Positions 8,477-17,479 of a stretch of 64,000 bases of DNA are shown one piece after another (position 1 is the first letter of the stretch; each line of letters begins with the position of its first letter). The DNA is taken from contig CAVXKY010000004.1 of the NCBI GenBank assembly GCA_963762425.1, positions 372,001 through 436,000 of the forward strand, read 5' to 3'. The position numbers were made by a program, and so were the translations under genes. Under the pieces are notes generated by a model that ran no database searches, was not told where the DNA came from, and was given only the letters and a program-made list of their open reading frames with translations. This stretch comes from REEB95 sp963762425 (lineage in GTDB: Bacteria; Pseudomonadota; Alphaproteobacteria; ATCC43930; CGMCC-115725).

Positions 8477-9237
8477 CGCAAGCCGACGCTCCGGCGCTGG
8501 AAACGCGCGGCCTGTGCAAGAGCTTCGGCGCTCTCGCTGTCGCCAGCGACATCGATTTCCGCCTCGAGCGCGGCGCGCGCCACGCGCTGATCGGCCCGAA
8601 CGGCGCCGGCAAGACCACCTTCATCAATTTGGTGACCGGGCGTTTCCCGCCGAGCGCCGGGCAGATCTTCCTCGGCGACGCCGATGTCACCGCGCTGGCG
8701 CCGGCGCAGCGGGTGAAGCTCGGGCTGGCGCGGACCTTCCAGATCAACACGCTGTTCCGCGGCTTGACCGTGCTCGAGAACGTCTGCATGGCGACGAGCG
8801 AGCGGCTCGGCCGCGCCGGCGATCTCTTCCGTCCGGCCGGATCGCGCCCCGAGGTCATCGACGGCGCCTATGCCGCGCTGGAGCGTCTCGGCCTCGCCGA
8901 CGACGCAGCCCGGCTGGTGCGCGAGCTGCCCTACGGCCGCCAGCGCCTGGTCGAGATCGCCGTGGCGCTCAGCCTCGAGCCCGAGGTGCTGCTGCTCGAC
9001 GAGCCGGCGGCGGGGGTGCCGTCGACGGAGAGCGGCATCATCGTCGATGTCATCGAGAGCCTGTCGCCGGATATCGCCATGCTCATCATCGAGCACGACA
9101 TGGAACTGGTCTTCCGGCTGGCGCGGCGCATCACCGTGCTGGTGCAGGGCAAGGTGCTGGTCGTCGGCACGCCGCAGGAAATCGCCGCCGATCCGCGGGT
9201 CCGCGAGGTCTATCTCGGCGAGCGGGCGTTGCCATGA
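8473..9237 (+). CDS. LivG-type ABC ATPase, cassette 1
   Basis: This cytoplasmic ATPase (254 residues) energises cassette 1. Walker A is GPNGAGKTT, the Q-loop region ARTFQINTLF follows, and Walker B is LLLDEPAAGV with the H-loop in IIEHDMELVF. The usual LSGGQ signature is degenerate (ELPYGRQRLVEIA), as is common in LivG proteins. The C-terminal EVYLGE is typical. The start overlaps the LivM gene and the stop overlaps LivF (ATGA), so the five transport genes form one coupled unit. Confidence 0.92.
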   Translation: MTQADAPALETRGLCKSFGALAVASDIDFRLERGARHALIGPNGAGKTTFINLVTGRFPPSAGQIFLGDADVTALAPAQRVKLGLARTFQINTLFRGLTVLENVCMATSERLGRAGDLFRPAGSRPEVIDGAYAALERLGLADDAARLVRELPYGRQRLVEIAVALSLEPEVLLLDEPAAGVPSTESGIIVDVIESLSPDIAMLIIEHDMELVFRLARRITVLVQGKVLVVGTPQEIAADPRVREVYLGERALP

Positions 9238-9974
9238 ACCCGCCCGCCGTCGCCGCGCTCGGCATCGCGCTGAAGGATATCCGCGCCGGGTATGGCGATA
9301 CCGTGGTGCTGGAGGATGTCTCGCTCGCCGTGCCGCCGCGCGGCACGCTGGCGCTGTTGGGGCGCAACGGCGTCGGCAAGACGACGCTGCTCGCCACCAT
9401 CATGGGGCATACGAATTTGCGACAGGGCGCAATCTTCCTGGGCGAGCGCGAGGTGACCGGGATGGAGCCCTACCGCCGCTCCCGGCTCGGCATCGGCTGG
9501 GTTCCGCAGGAGCGCGAGATCTTCCGTTCGCTGACGGTGGCGGAGAATCTGACGATCGCCGCGCGTCCCGGGCGCTGGTCGGCGGCGCGCGTTTACGACC
9601 TCTTTCCGTCGCTCGCCGAGCGCCGGCGCCACAGCGGCAACGAGCTGTCGGGCGGCGAACAGCAGATGCTGGCGATCGGCCGGGCGCTCATGGGCAATCC
9701 CGCCGTGTTGCTGATGGACGAGCCGCTCGAGGGCCTGGCGCCAGTCATCGTCGATGTCGTGCTCAAGGGCATCGACCGGTTGAGGCGGGAGGAAGACCTC
9801 ACCCTTCTGCTGGTCGAGCAGCATGCCCGTCTGGCGCTCGCCGTGTGCGAGCGCGCCATCGTGCTCGACCGCGGCAAGATCGTGCATGAGGGCGCGAGCC
9901 GCGATCTTCTCGCTGCGCCCGAGCGTCTCGCGGCGCTGATGGGCGCCGAGGGACGGCGCGCGGCGGTACGATAA
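9234..9974 (+). CDS. LivF-type ABC ATPase, cassette 1
   Basis: This is the second ATPase of cassette 1, 246 residues, paired with the LivG-type subunit. Walker A reads GRNGVGKTT, the signature is ELSGGEQQMLAIGRAL, and Walker B is LLMDEPLEGLAP. The motif WVPQEREIFRSLTVAENL is characteristic of LivF. It is the last gene of the operon starting at 1570; 22 bases separate it from the convergent hcrB 3' end, with no clear terminator hairpin. Confidence 0.92.
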   Translation: MNPPAVAALGIALKDIRAGYGDTVVLEDVSLAVPPRGTLALLGRNGVGKTTLLATIMGHTNLRQGAIFLGEREVTGMEPYRRSRLGIGWVPQEREIFRSLTVAENLTIAARPGRWSAARVYDLFPSLAERRRHSGNELSGGEQQMLAIGRALMGNPAVLLMDEPLEGLAPVIVDVVLKGIDRLRREEDLTLLLVEQHARLALAVCERAIVLDRGKIVHEGASRDLLAAPERLAALMGAEGRRAAVR

Positions 9975-9996
9975 CGCGTCTCTGGAAGAAGTCGCC

Positions 9997-10984
9997 CTAG
10001 ATCGTGGCTTGAGCGGCGAACAAGCGGCGGGCGAGACGTCCGGCGAGCGCCGCGGCGACGCGGCGGCGGTAATGCGCCGGCGCGATCGTCGTCCGCATCG
10101 GCGAGACCTGTTTCTGCACCAGCTTGCCGATCTGCCGCACCGCCTCGTCGTCGAGCGGCCGGCCGAGCAGCGCATCCAGGCCCGTAACCAGCAACGGCCG
10201 TGAATTGGTGCCGGTCAACGCGATGCGCAACGTTGCGAGCGCGTTCCCCTTGCGGCCGAGCGCCACGGCGACTCCCGCCAAGGGAAAGTCGATGGCGCCG
10301 CGCAGCCGCGCCTTCTCATAGGCGACCGCCAGCCCGGCCTCGTTCGGCAGCTGGACGGAAAGCAGCATCTCGTCGCCGCCGAGCCGCAGATGCGCCGCGC
10401 CGTCCTCCTGGAACAGATCGTCGAGCGCGATCCACCTGCGTGCCGTCCGCGCCGCCGATCTCGGCCTGGGCCTGGAGCACCAGCAGCACCGGCGCGGTAT
10501 CGCCGCTATAGGCGGCGTGGCAGCGGTTTCCCGTCGGCGCCACGTGACAAACCGTGCCGCGATACTTGAGGCAGAAATCGTTGCTTCGCCGCCACCACGC
10601 GCTCTGGTTATAGAAGACGCAACGCGTATCGAGGCAGAGGTTGCCGCCGAGCGTGGCGCTGGCGCGATGGGTCGGGCCGGCGACGGTGGCGGCGGCCTCG
10701 GCGAGCGCCGGAAACCGGCGCCGGATGAGCGGATTATCGGCCAGGCTCGACAGCGTCACGCCCGCGCCGATGCGGACGCCGTCGGCTTCGACCGCGATCT
10801 CCTGCAGGCCGGGCAGGCCGGTGATGTCGACGAGCGTTTCCGGGTTCCCCAACTCGCGCCGCAGATTGGTGATGAGATCGGTGCCGCCGGCGAGCAGCCG
10901 GCTTTCGGGATGAGCGCGGCGCGCGGCGACCACCTCGGCGAGGCTGGTGGCGCGGATCAGCGAGAAGGGCGGGAGCATGGTCAT
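9997..10984 (-). CDS. hcrB: 4-hydroxybenzoyl-CoA reductase beta subunit, frameshifted
   Basis: This is the FAD subunit of 4-hydroxybenzoyl-CoA reductase, which removes the para-hydroxyl to give benzoyl-CoA. From ATG 10984 (MTMLPPFSLIRATS) the FAD site AGGTDLITNLRRE is followed by the loop unique to HCR beta: cysteines in LCLDTRCVFYNQSAWW, NDFCLKYRGTVCHVA and NRCHAAYSGD supply an extra [4Fe-4S] cluster absent from xanthine-oxidase relatives. The frame breaks near 10436-10442: GADGTQ continues in another frame as WIALDDLFQEDGAAHL, then MLLSVQLPNEAG to the stop at 9997. Removing one G from CAGGTGG restores a full subunit. The ATG overlaps the hcrA stop. A sequencing error is likelier than decay. 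Confidence 0.88.
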
Positions 10985-13308
10985 GACGCGGCGGCATGGG
11001 CTGTTGCGGCGATGCGGTCTTCGCGCTGCTTCTTGGCCAGCGCCTCGAGAATGCGGTCGGGCGTGATCGGCAGCTCGGTCATGCGCAGGCCGATGGCTTC
11101 GGCGATCGCGTTGGTCATCGCCGGCAGGAATCCCGCCAGCGAGCCCTCGCTCGCCTCCTTGGCGCCGAACGGACCGTTGGGATCGAGGCATTCGACGATA
11201 TGCACCTCGATCGGCGGCGATTCGACGATCGTCGGGATGGCGTAGCCCAGCAGGCTCGCATGCAGCGGCAGCCCGTTCTCATACCGCGTCTCCTCGCACA
11301 GCGCTTGGCCCATGCCCATCCACACCGAGCCCTGCACTTGCCCTTCGACCGAGAGCGGGTTGATGGCGCGGCCGCAATCATGCGCCACCCAGACCTTCAC
11401 GATGCGGACCATGCCGGTATCGGTGTCGACCTCGACCTCGACCACTTGCGCGGCGTAGCTCAGCGCCATGGTCGAGCCGACGGCGCCGCCGCGATGCTTC
11501 CCGCCCTGGTATTCGACCGGCACGGTGAAGGTTCCCTTCACCGTGATGCTGCCGCCCTGGGCCAGCGCGGCGCCCGCCACCTCGCGGAAGGAAAGGCCGG
11601 GGTCCTGGCCGCCGCTGACGCGGAAACGCTCGCCGACGCACTCGATCTGGTCGGGGCGGGCGTCGAGCTTGCGCGCGGCCGCGCCGATGAGGATGTCGCG
11701 CAGCTGCTCGGCGGCGTCGATCGCCGCGTTTCCCACCATGAATGTCACCCGCGAGGAATAGGAGCCGTTGTCCTTCGGCGTCACCGCGCTGTCGGTGGCG
11801 ATGACCCGCAGCCGGCTCATCTCGAGGCCGGTCACTTCGGACACCGCCTGGGCGAGAATGGTGGACGAGCCCTGGCCGATATCGGCGGCGCCGGTCAGGA
11901 TGGTGACGCCGCCGTCGAAGTCGAGCCGCAGCTCCACCACCGCGTGCGGCTCGCCGGTGCGGTGGATGGGCTTGCCGGCGCCGCTGACGTAATGCGAGCA
12001 CGCCATGCCCAGCCCGCGTCCCGGCGGCATCCGGCCCTTGCGCTGCTTCCATCCGCTCGCCTTCTGCACGTGGTCGAGGCATTCCGGCAGGCCGTAGGAG
12101 TTGACGATGATGCCGTTCGCGGTCTGCATCGGCGTCGCCAGCAAATTCGCCCGGCGCACCGCGAAGGGATCGAGGCCGAGTTCGGCGGCCATGGTGTCGA
12201 GCAGGCATTCGAAGGCATGGCGCGCGTCGACCGAGCCGTGGCCGCGCATGGCGCCGCAGGGCGGCGTGTTGGTATAGACGCGCCAGCCGTCGTACTTGAT
12301 CGCCGGAATGTCGTAGAGTCCGTGGAGCAGCGAGCCGGCATAGAGGATGGTGATGATGCCGTAGCCGGAATAGGCGCCGCCGCGCTGCACCACTTCCGCG
12401 GCCGCCGCGGTCAACCGGCCTTCGCGCGTCATGCCGAGCTTGAGATGGATGTCGGCCTCGGGCCGGCCGCGATGGGTGAGGAAGGTTTCCTCGCGGCTGA
12501 GGATGAGCCGCACCGTGCCGCGCGCGGCGCGCGCCAACAGGGCGGCGACGATCTCGAAATTGAGCGGCTCGACGCGCGCGCCGAAACCGCCGCCGACGAA
12601 GGGCTTCACCACGCGGATCTGCGATTCCTCCATCTCGAGGCAGCGCGCCAGCATCAGATGGAGGTAGTAGGGCACCTGCGTCACGCTGTGCAGCGTCAGC
12701 CGCTGGCGCTCCGCGTCGTACTCGGCGAGCGCCGCATGCGGCTCCATCTGTCCATGCGCCACCTCGGCGCAGCGGTAGCGCGCCTCGCGCACGAGATCGG
12801 CGGCGGCGAAACCGGCGGCGACATCGCCGAACTCGTCATGCACCTCGCGCACCACATTGCCGGCGCCGTTGTCGTGCAGCAGCGTCGCGCCCGGCGCGCG
12901 CGCCGTCTCGATCGTGAAATAGGCCGGCAATTCGCGCACGTTCAGCCGGATGAGCGCCAGCGCGCGTTCGGCGGTTTGCTCGTCGACGGCGGCGACCGCC
13001 GCCACCGGCTCGCCGCGATAGCGCACGCGGTCGCGCGCCAGCGGGTATTCGTTCATGGCGATGGGCAGCACGCCATAGGTCTTGTCGCAATCGGCGCCGG
13101 TGATGATCGCGACCACCCCCGGCAACGCCCGCGCCGCGGTTGTGTCGACCTCGAGCAGCTCGGCATGGGCGTAAGGGCTGCGCAGGATGCGCCCGACCAA
13201 CGCCGAAGCGGGGAGATCGGCGGTGTAGGCCGCGCGTCCCGTGACCTTCTCGATGCCGTCGATCAGCGGCAGCCTCTGGCCGACCGCGCCCTGGCGTTGC
13301 GCGGTCAC
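10981..13308 (-). CDS. hcrA: 4-hydroxybenzoyl-CoA reductase alpha (molybdenum) subunit
   Basis: This large molybdopterin-cytosine-dinucleotide subunit binds 4-hydroxybenzoyl-CoA and performs the reductive dehydroxylation. At 775 residues it matches the family. Visible elements include the N-terminal LPLIDGIEKVTGRAAYTADL, the Mo-cofactor segments GGGFGARVEPLNFE and GAADIGQGSSTILAQAV, and the C-terminal GPFGAKEASEGSLAGF carrying the active-site Glu position of this family. The chosen start is GTG 13308, which forms GTGA with the hcrC stop; its stop in turn overlaps the hcrB ATG. The gene order gamma-alpha-beta gives coupled translation of the complex. Confidence 0.95.
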   Translation of the reverse strand: MTAQRQGAVGQRLPLIDGIEKVTGRAAYTADLPASALVGRILRSPYAHAELLEVDTTAARALPGVVAIITGADCDKTYGVLPIAMNEYPLARDRVRYRGEPVAAVAAVDEQTAERALALIRLNVRELPAYFTIETARAPGATLLHDNGAGNVVREVHDEFGDVAAGFAAADLVREARYRCAEVAHGQMEPHAALAEYDAERQRLTLHSVTQVPYYLHLMLARCLEMEESQIRVVKPFVGGGFGARVEPLNFEIVAALLARAARGTVRLILSREETFLTHRGRPEADIHLKLGMTREGRLTAAAAEVVQRGGAYSGYGIITILYAGSLLHGLYDIPAIKYDGWRVYTNTPPCGAMRGHGSVDARHAFECLLDTMAAELGLDPFAVRRANLLATPMQTANGIIVNSYGLPECLDHVQKASGWKQRKGRMPPGRGLGMACSHYVSGAGKPIHRTGEPHAVVELRLDFDGGVTILTGAADIGQGSSTILAQAVSEVTGLEMSRLRVIATDSAVTPKDNGSYSSRVTFMVGNAAIDAAEQLRDILIGAAARKLDARPDQIECVGERFRVSGGQDPGLSFREVAGAALAQGGSITVKGTFTVPVEYQGGKHRGGAVGSTMALSYAAQVVEVEVDTDTGMVRIVKVWVAHDCGRAINPLSVEGQVQGSVWMGMGQALCEETRYENGLPLHASLLGYAIPTIVESPPIEVHIVECLDPNGPFGAKEASEGSLAGFLPAMTNAIAEAIGLRMTELPITPDRILEALAKKQREDRIAATAHAAAS

Positions 13309-13772
13309 GGCGTTTCCGCCATCGCCGCCTGCACCGATTCGATGATTTTGACGTAACCGGTGCAACGGCAAAGATTGCCGGACAGCGCCGTGCGGATGGC
13401 CGCCTCGTCCGGGTCGGGGTTGCGCCGCAACAGCGCCTCGGCCGCCATGATCATGCCGGGGGTGCAGAAGCCGCATTGCGTTCCCAGCTTCTCGTGGAAG
13501 GCGCGTTGCAGCCGCGACAGGCGGCCGGGCGATCCCACGCCTTCGATGGTCTCGACATGCCGATCGCCGCAGCGCGCCGCGAGCGTCAGGCAGGCGGCTC
13601 GCGGCTCGCCGTCCACCAGCACCGTGCAGGCGCCGCATTCGCCGCCGTCGCAGCCGCGCTTGGTGCCGGTGAGCCCGGCAAGCTCGCGGATATAATCGAT
13701 CAGCAGCAGGTTATCGGGGACAAGATCCGTCCGCTTCCGGCCGTTGATCGTCAAAGACAGGATGGTGCTCAT
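13305..13772 (-). CDS. hcrC: 4-hydroxybenzoyl-CoA reductase gamma (2[2Fe-2S]) subunit
   Basis: This small iron-sulfur subunit (155 residues) passes electrons from ferredoxin or the beta subunit to the molybdenum site. The plant-type [2Fe-2S] cluster is bound by Cys41, Cys46, Cys49 and Cys61 (GCDGGECGACTV), and the second by Cys100, Cys103, Cys135 and Cys137 (CGFCTPG, CRCTGY). ATG 13772 (MSTILSLTING) is chosen over an upstream in-frame ATG because it gives the normal family N-terminus and leaves the FNR box at 13832-13845 in the promoter. It is the first gene of hcrCAB. Confidence 0.94.
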   Translation of the reverse strand: MSTILSLTINGRKRTDLVPDNLLLIDYIRELAGLTGTKRGCDGGECGACTVLVDGEPRAACLTLAARCGDRHVETIEGVGSPGRLSRLQRAFHEKLGTQCGFCTPGMIMAAEALLRRNPDPDEAAIRTALSGNLCRCTGYVKIIESVQAAMAETP

Positions 13773-13831
13773 GGCGTCCGATTTCGGAAGGGGCGGGATG
13801 CCAAAAACTAGCATCGCACACGCCGTCAACC

Positions 13832-13845
13832 TTGATCTAGATCAA
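13832..13845. promoter_or_regulatory. perfect FNR/AadR-type box between hcrC and DpgC-like gene
   Basis: The sequence TTGATCTAGATCAA is an exact match to the FNR consensus TTGAT-N4-ATCAA. It lies 60 bases before the hcrC start (leftward) and 96 bases before the DpgC-like start (rightward). Activation at -41.5 in the leftward direction would put the hcr transcript start near 13797. An FNR-family protein such as AadR or FixK is the likely activator; no such regulator gene is in the window. Confidence 0.8.
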
Positions 13846-13940
13846 TATATCCCCGCCGGATACGTCCTCCGAGTTCCCCTGCGGCCGGAGACGGCGTTCC
13901 GAAGCTGGTCTTTGGTCGGCGGAACTTTTAATCTTCCACG

Positions 13941-15338
13941 ATGAACGCAGACGCATCGCTTGATGGCTTGACGGCGGCGGGCCTGGCCGGGAACGACGTT
14001 GCCGCATGGGCCCGGGCCAACCCGCGCGCGGCCGGCGGATTTGCCGAAGATCGCGAGGCCTTCGCCGGTTATTGGCGCGCGGCGGATTTGCTGGTTGCGC
14101 GCCTGCCGAAAAAACCACGACGTTCCCCCGTGGAAGAGGCCGCCGCCGAAACCATCAAGCAACAGGCGCGGGCGGCGCGCATCCGGTTCCTGAACGCGCA
14201 TTGCGGATACCTCTACGATTCATTGACCCGCGAACGGTCCAAGTTCCTGAGGATCGAGGAGCTCGTGCACGCGGCGTCCGGCGCCGTTCCGGGTCTGGTG
14301 CCGTCGTCCGACCGGTTGAAAATCGAGCACGGCCTGCCATTGCGCGACAAGGACGGCGTCGAAATCGATCAGGGACTGTTTCTGTCCGCCGTTCTCGCAA
14401 GCCAAGTCTCCGGGAATCATCTCTGTCACGCAATGCTGCTGCCGCGTCCCGAGGCTGCCGGGTTCTTGCCGGAATTCGCCAAAAGCGACGTGGTCGATCT
14501 GGGAACCGCGTCGGTCGAGCGCAAAGCCAATGCGGCCATCGTCACCATCCGGAACCCTCGTCACCTCAATGCCGAGGACCAGACGACGATCGACGCCACG
14601 GAGATTTGCGTCGACATCGCGCTGCTCGACCCGGCGGCCGGCGTCGGCGTGCTGCGGGGTGGCCCGGTCGATCATTCCAAATACAAGGGCCGCCGGGTTT
14701 TCGGCGCGGGCATCAACCTGACCCATCTCTACGAAGGCCGGATTCCCTTCCTCTGGTATCTGCGCCGCGATCTCGGCTTCGTTCACAAGCTCTATCGCGG
14801 GCTGGCGCGGCCGGATGCCCTGCCCGACGACGTTTCCGGCGTCACCATCGAGAAGCCCTGGATCGCGGCGCTGGAAGCCTTCGCGATCGGCGGTCACTGC
14901 CAACTCCTGCTGGTCATGGACCACATCATCGCCGAACGGGACGCGTTCATGACCCTGCCCGCCCGCAAGGAAGGCATCATCCCCGGCCTGGCCAACATGC
15001 GCCTGCCGCGTTTCACCGGGGACCGGATCGCGCGCCAGGCGATCCAGTCCGAACGCCGTCTCCTCTGCGACAGTCCGGAAGGCCGGATGATCTGCGATGA
15101 AATCGTCGAGCCCGGAATCATGGATGCGGCGGTCGGCCGCGTCGTCGAACGTCTTTCCAGTTCCGGCGTCGTCAGCGCCGCTTCCAACCGGCGCGCCATG
15201 CGGGTGGCGCAGGAACCGCTCGCCATGTTCCGCTCGTATTGCGCGGCCTATGCGCGGGACCAGGCTTTCTGTCATTTCAGTCCGGCGCTGATCCAGAATT
15301 TGGAGCGCCATTGGATCGCGCGGACCGGCGCGATCTAG
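13941..15338 (+). CDS. DpgC-like crotonase-fold protein (putative cofactor-free dioxygenase)
   Basis: This 465-residue protein matches DpgC, the (3,5-dihydroxyphenyl)acetyl-CoA 1,2-dioxygenase of the crotonase superfamily, in length and layout. A helical N-terminal domain (about 1-190) precedes a crotonase domain with the GGHCQ motif at about 317-321 and TLPARKEGIIPGLANMRL nearby. Conserved C-terminal segments are SSSGVVSAASNRR and CHFSPALIQN. DpgC itself uses O2 without metal or flavin. Here the gene faces hcrCAB across an FNR box, an unexpected place for an oxygenase, so it may act on another aromatic CoA ester or use different chemistry. The family is clear; the substrate is unknown. The RBS is weak. 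Confidence 0.75.
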   Translation: MNADASLDGLTAAGLAGNDVAAWARANPRAAGGFAEDREAFAGYWRAADLLVARLPKKPRRSPVEEAAAETIKQQARAARIRFLNAHCGYLYDSLTRERSKFLRIEELVHAASGAVPGLVPSSDRLKIEHGLPLRDKDGVEIDQGLFLSAVLASQVSGNHLCHAMLLPRPEAAGFLPEFAKSDVVDLGTASVERKANAAIVTIRNPRHLNAEDQTTIDATEICVDIALLDPAAGVGVLRGGPVDHSKYKGRRVFGAGINLTHLYEGRIPFLWYLRRDLGFVHKLYRGLARPDALPDDVSGVTIEKPWIAALEAFAIGGHCQLLLVMDHIIAERDAFMTLPARKEGIIPGLANMRLPRFTGDRIARQAIQSERRLLCDSPEGRMICDEIVEPGIMDAAVGRVVERLSSSGVVSAASNRRAMRVAQEPLAMFRSYCAAYARDQAFCHFSPALIQNLERHWIARTGAI

Positions 15339-15427
15339 GCATGGATCGGGCCGCATCGATGCGGTAATCTGTTTCCGCCGCGCGTGCAAAAGCCGTCAGA
15401 TCGTAACCAGGTCCTCCTCCCAGCCTC

Positions 15428-16495
15428 ATGAAGCGAACGAACACCCAGCCTGCCCGCAGAGACGCTGCATCGTCGGCGCTCGCCTTTCCGTTCCCGACGC
15501 CGCCTGCGCCCGGCGCCGCGATCGAAGTCGCGCCCGGCATCCATTGGCTGCGCATGCCGTTGCCCTTTGCGCTCGATCACATCAATCTTTGGCTGCTCGC
15601 CGACGGCGACGGTTGGACGATCGTCGATACCGGATTTGGAGGGGGCGACGAGACCAAGACACTGTGGCAGAAGGTGTTCGACTCCATGCCCGGCGGCCGC
15701 CCCGTCAAACGCGTGCTGGTCACCCATTTTCATCCCGACCACATGGGGCTCGCCGGCTGGTTGTGCGAGCGCTTCGGGGTCGAGCTTTGGACCAGCCAGG
15801 CCGAATGGCTTACGGCGCATCTCGTCCGCCAGGGATGGGGCGCCGGCGACACCGAACGCCGCCTCGCGCATTACCGGCGCAACGGCTTGGCGGCCGAACA
15901 TCTCGATTTGCTCCGCGCCCGCGGCAATACCTATGCCGCCTACGTCACGCCGGTTCCGCCGCAATACCGGCGCGTCATGGCCGGCGACGTGGTGGCGATC
16001 GGCGGCTCTTCCTGGCGCGTGATGGTCGGCCGCGGGCACGCGCCCGAGCATCTGTGTCTTTATAATCCCGCGCTCGACGTGCTGATCTCCGGCGACCAGA
16101 TCCTGCCGGTCATCACCACCAATGTGAGCGTGTGGCCCGACGAACCCGACGGCAATCCGCTCAAGCTCTATCTCGATTCGCTCGCCGTCTTCCGGCCGCT
16201 GCCGGAAACCGCGCTGGTGTTGCCCTCGCACGGCTTGCCGTTCCGCCATCTGCATCTCCGCCTCGACCAGCTCGCCCATCATCACGACGAAAGGCTGGAT
16301 CGCGCGGTTGCCGCCTGCGCCGCGCCATTGACCGCGGACGATTTGATTCCGGTGCTGTTCCGCCGCCAGCTCGACATCCATCAGCTGGGCTTCGCCATGG
16401 GCGAAGCGCTGGCGCATTTGCATTATCTGGTGGGCGAGGGAAGGCTCCGGCGCGAAACCGGCGCCGACGGCGTCTACCGCTTCGGCAAGGTTTAA
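15428..16495 (+). CDS. metallo-beta-lactamase-fold hydrolase
   Basis: This 355-residue MBL-fold metalloprotein is probably a cytoplasmic thioesterase or hydrolase. The metal-binding motif THFHPDH occupies residues 99-105 (His100, His102, Asp104, His105). Further ligand positions are suggested by GRGHAPEHL and ISGDQILP. The C-terminal 70 residues form a helical extension seen in acyl-CoA-related MBL proteins. It stands alone between the DpgC-like gene and the convergent Rrf2 gene, with one base between the two stops. Cleaving aromatic CoA thioesters is possible from context, but no sequence feature proves it. Confidence 0.78.
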   Translation: MKRTNTQPARRDAASSALAFPFPTPPAPGAAIEVAPGIHWLRMPLPFALDHINLWLLADGDGWTIVDTGFGGGDETKTLWQKVFDSMPGGRPVKRVLVTHFHPDHMGLAGWLCERFGVELWTSQAEWLTAHLVRQGWGAGDTERRLAHYRRNGLAAEHLDLLRARGNTYAAYVTPVPPQYRRVMAGDVVAIGGSSWRVMVGRGHAPEHLCLYNPALDVLISGDQILPVITTNVSVWPDEPDGNPLKLYLDSLAVFRPLPETALVLPSHGLPFRHLHLRLDQLAHHHDERLDRAVAACAAPLTADDLIPVLFRRQLDIHQLGFAMGEALAHLHYLVGEGRLRRETGADGVYRFGKV

Positions 16496-16496
16496 C

Positions 16497-16958
16497 TCAG
16501 CCTCGGACCGCCCGTTTGCGCGGCTTGCGTTCGCGGACCGCCGCCATCCAAGGCCGCTGATCCACGATCTTGAGCATGGTGGAAATGGTGATCGAGCGGA
16601 ACGTGGCCAGCGTGAGTTCGTCGATCTCGTTGAGCACGACGCGCAAGGCGCGTCCGACGCTGGTGTTCGGGCGCGGATCTTCGCCGTCGACGCCGTCCGA
16701 TCCGATCGGCTCGAACAGTTCGATCACATCCATCAGCGCCAGGCGTTTCGGATTGCCGATGAAGCGATAGCCGCCCCCGACGCCGCGGGCGGATTCGACG
16801 ATTCCCGCGCGCGCGAGATCGCGCAGCACCTTCGCCAAATGGTGCAGCGAGATGCCGTACTTGTCCGCGATTTCCGCGGCGGCGAGTTGACGCGTCGGAT
16901 CGGCCGCCAGCTCGAGCACGGCGAAGAGAGCGAAGCAGGTGGCCTTCTGTAGTTTCAT
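16497..16958 (-). CDS. badM: Rrf2-family repressor, BadM-like
   Basis: This is a 153-residue Rrf2-type winged-helix regulator. The N-terminus MKLQKATCFALFAVLELA, the helix EIADKYGISLHHLAKVLRDL and the wing GGGYRF are typical. The three cysteines that bind an Fe-S cluster in IscR and NsrR are absent: the region reads DGEDPRPNTSVG, and the only Cys is Cys8. This matches a cluster-free type such as R. palustris BadM, a repressor of benzoyl-CoA reductase genes. It follows the GNAT gene on the same strand, as with badL/badM. I propose it binds the palindromes at 17676-17697 and 31987-32010. The symbol rests on context and resemblance. Confidence 0.82.
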   Translation of the reverse strand: MKLQKATCFALFAVLELAADPTRQLAAAEIADKYGISLHHLAKVLRDLARAGIVESARGVGGGYRFIGNPKRLALMDVIELFEPIGSDGVDGEDPRPNTSVGRALRVVLNEIDELTLATFRSITISTMLKIVDQRPWMAAVRERKPRKRAVRG

Positions 16959-17002
16959 GCGTGTCCCGGCGGTGGCTTGGGTGTCGAAACGTTCAGGCGC
17001 CG

Positions 17003-17479
17003 TCAGTCGAGCGTGGTTTCCAGTTCGATAAAGGGTCCCGCCATCATGCCTTGGCTGCGGAAGAAGGACAGGATGATGGTGTTGTCGCGCGCCAGCATCG
17101 TGCGGACGTTGACGACTCCGGTTTTACGGAAGCAATCGCAGATCGCGTTGAAGAGTTGGGTTCCCACGCCTTTGAGTCGGCCCTTGGGACGGATTTGGAT
17201 GGCGAATATCCAGCCGCAGGGCGGCGAACCGAATTCCCAGGCGCGAGTCTCGCCGATGACGAAGCCGTCGATCCGGTCCTGGCGTTCCGCCACGAGAAAG
17301 AAGCGCTCCTTGTGCCGCCCGCCATAGAGATCGAACATATCGCGCCAATAATTCGGCTTGGCGAGGCCGGTGACTTCCTCGTCGAGCGCGATGACCGACG
17401 GAACGTCGGCGGCCAGCGCCGGCCTGATTCGCAATCCGGCCCCGGCGTCAATCCCGGCGTTCGTCTTGGTCGGCTTCAT
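17003..17479 (-). CDS. badL: GNAT acetyltransferase, BadL-like
   Basis: This single-domain GNAT N-acetyltransferase has 158 residues. The acetyl-CoA-binding motif A appears as IQIRPKGRLKGVGTQLFNAI, and the protein ends with FFRSQGM. It heads a two-gene leftward operon with the Rrf2 regulator, 44 bases apart, the same pairing as badL and badM in R. palustris. The GNAT protein may modify a ligase or regulator, or make a regulatory signal; the target is unknown. Its promoter shares the 17480-17721 region with the divergent phenylacetate operon. Confidence 0.75.
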   Translation of the reverse strand: MKPTKTNAGIDAGAGLRIRPALAADVPSVIALDEEVTGLAKPNYWRDMFDLYGGRHKERFFLVAERQDRIDGFVIGETRAWEFGSPPCGWIFAIQIRPKGRLKGVGTQLFNAICDCFRKTGVVNVRTMLARDNTIILSFFRSQGMMAGPFIELETTLD

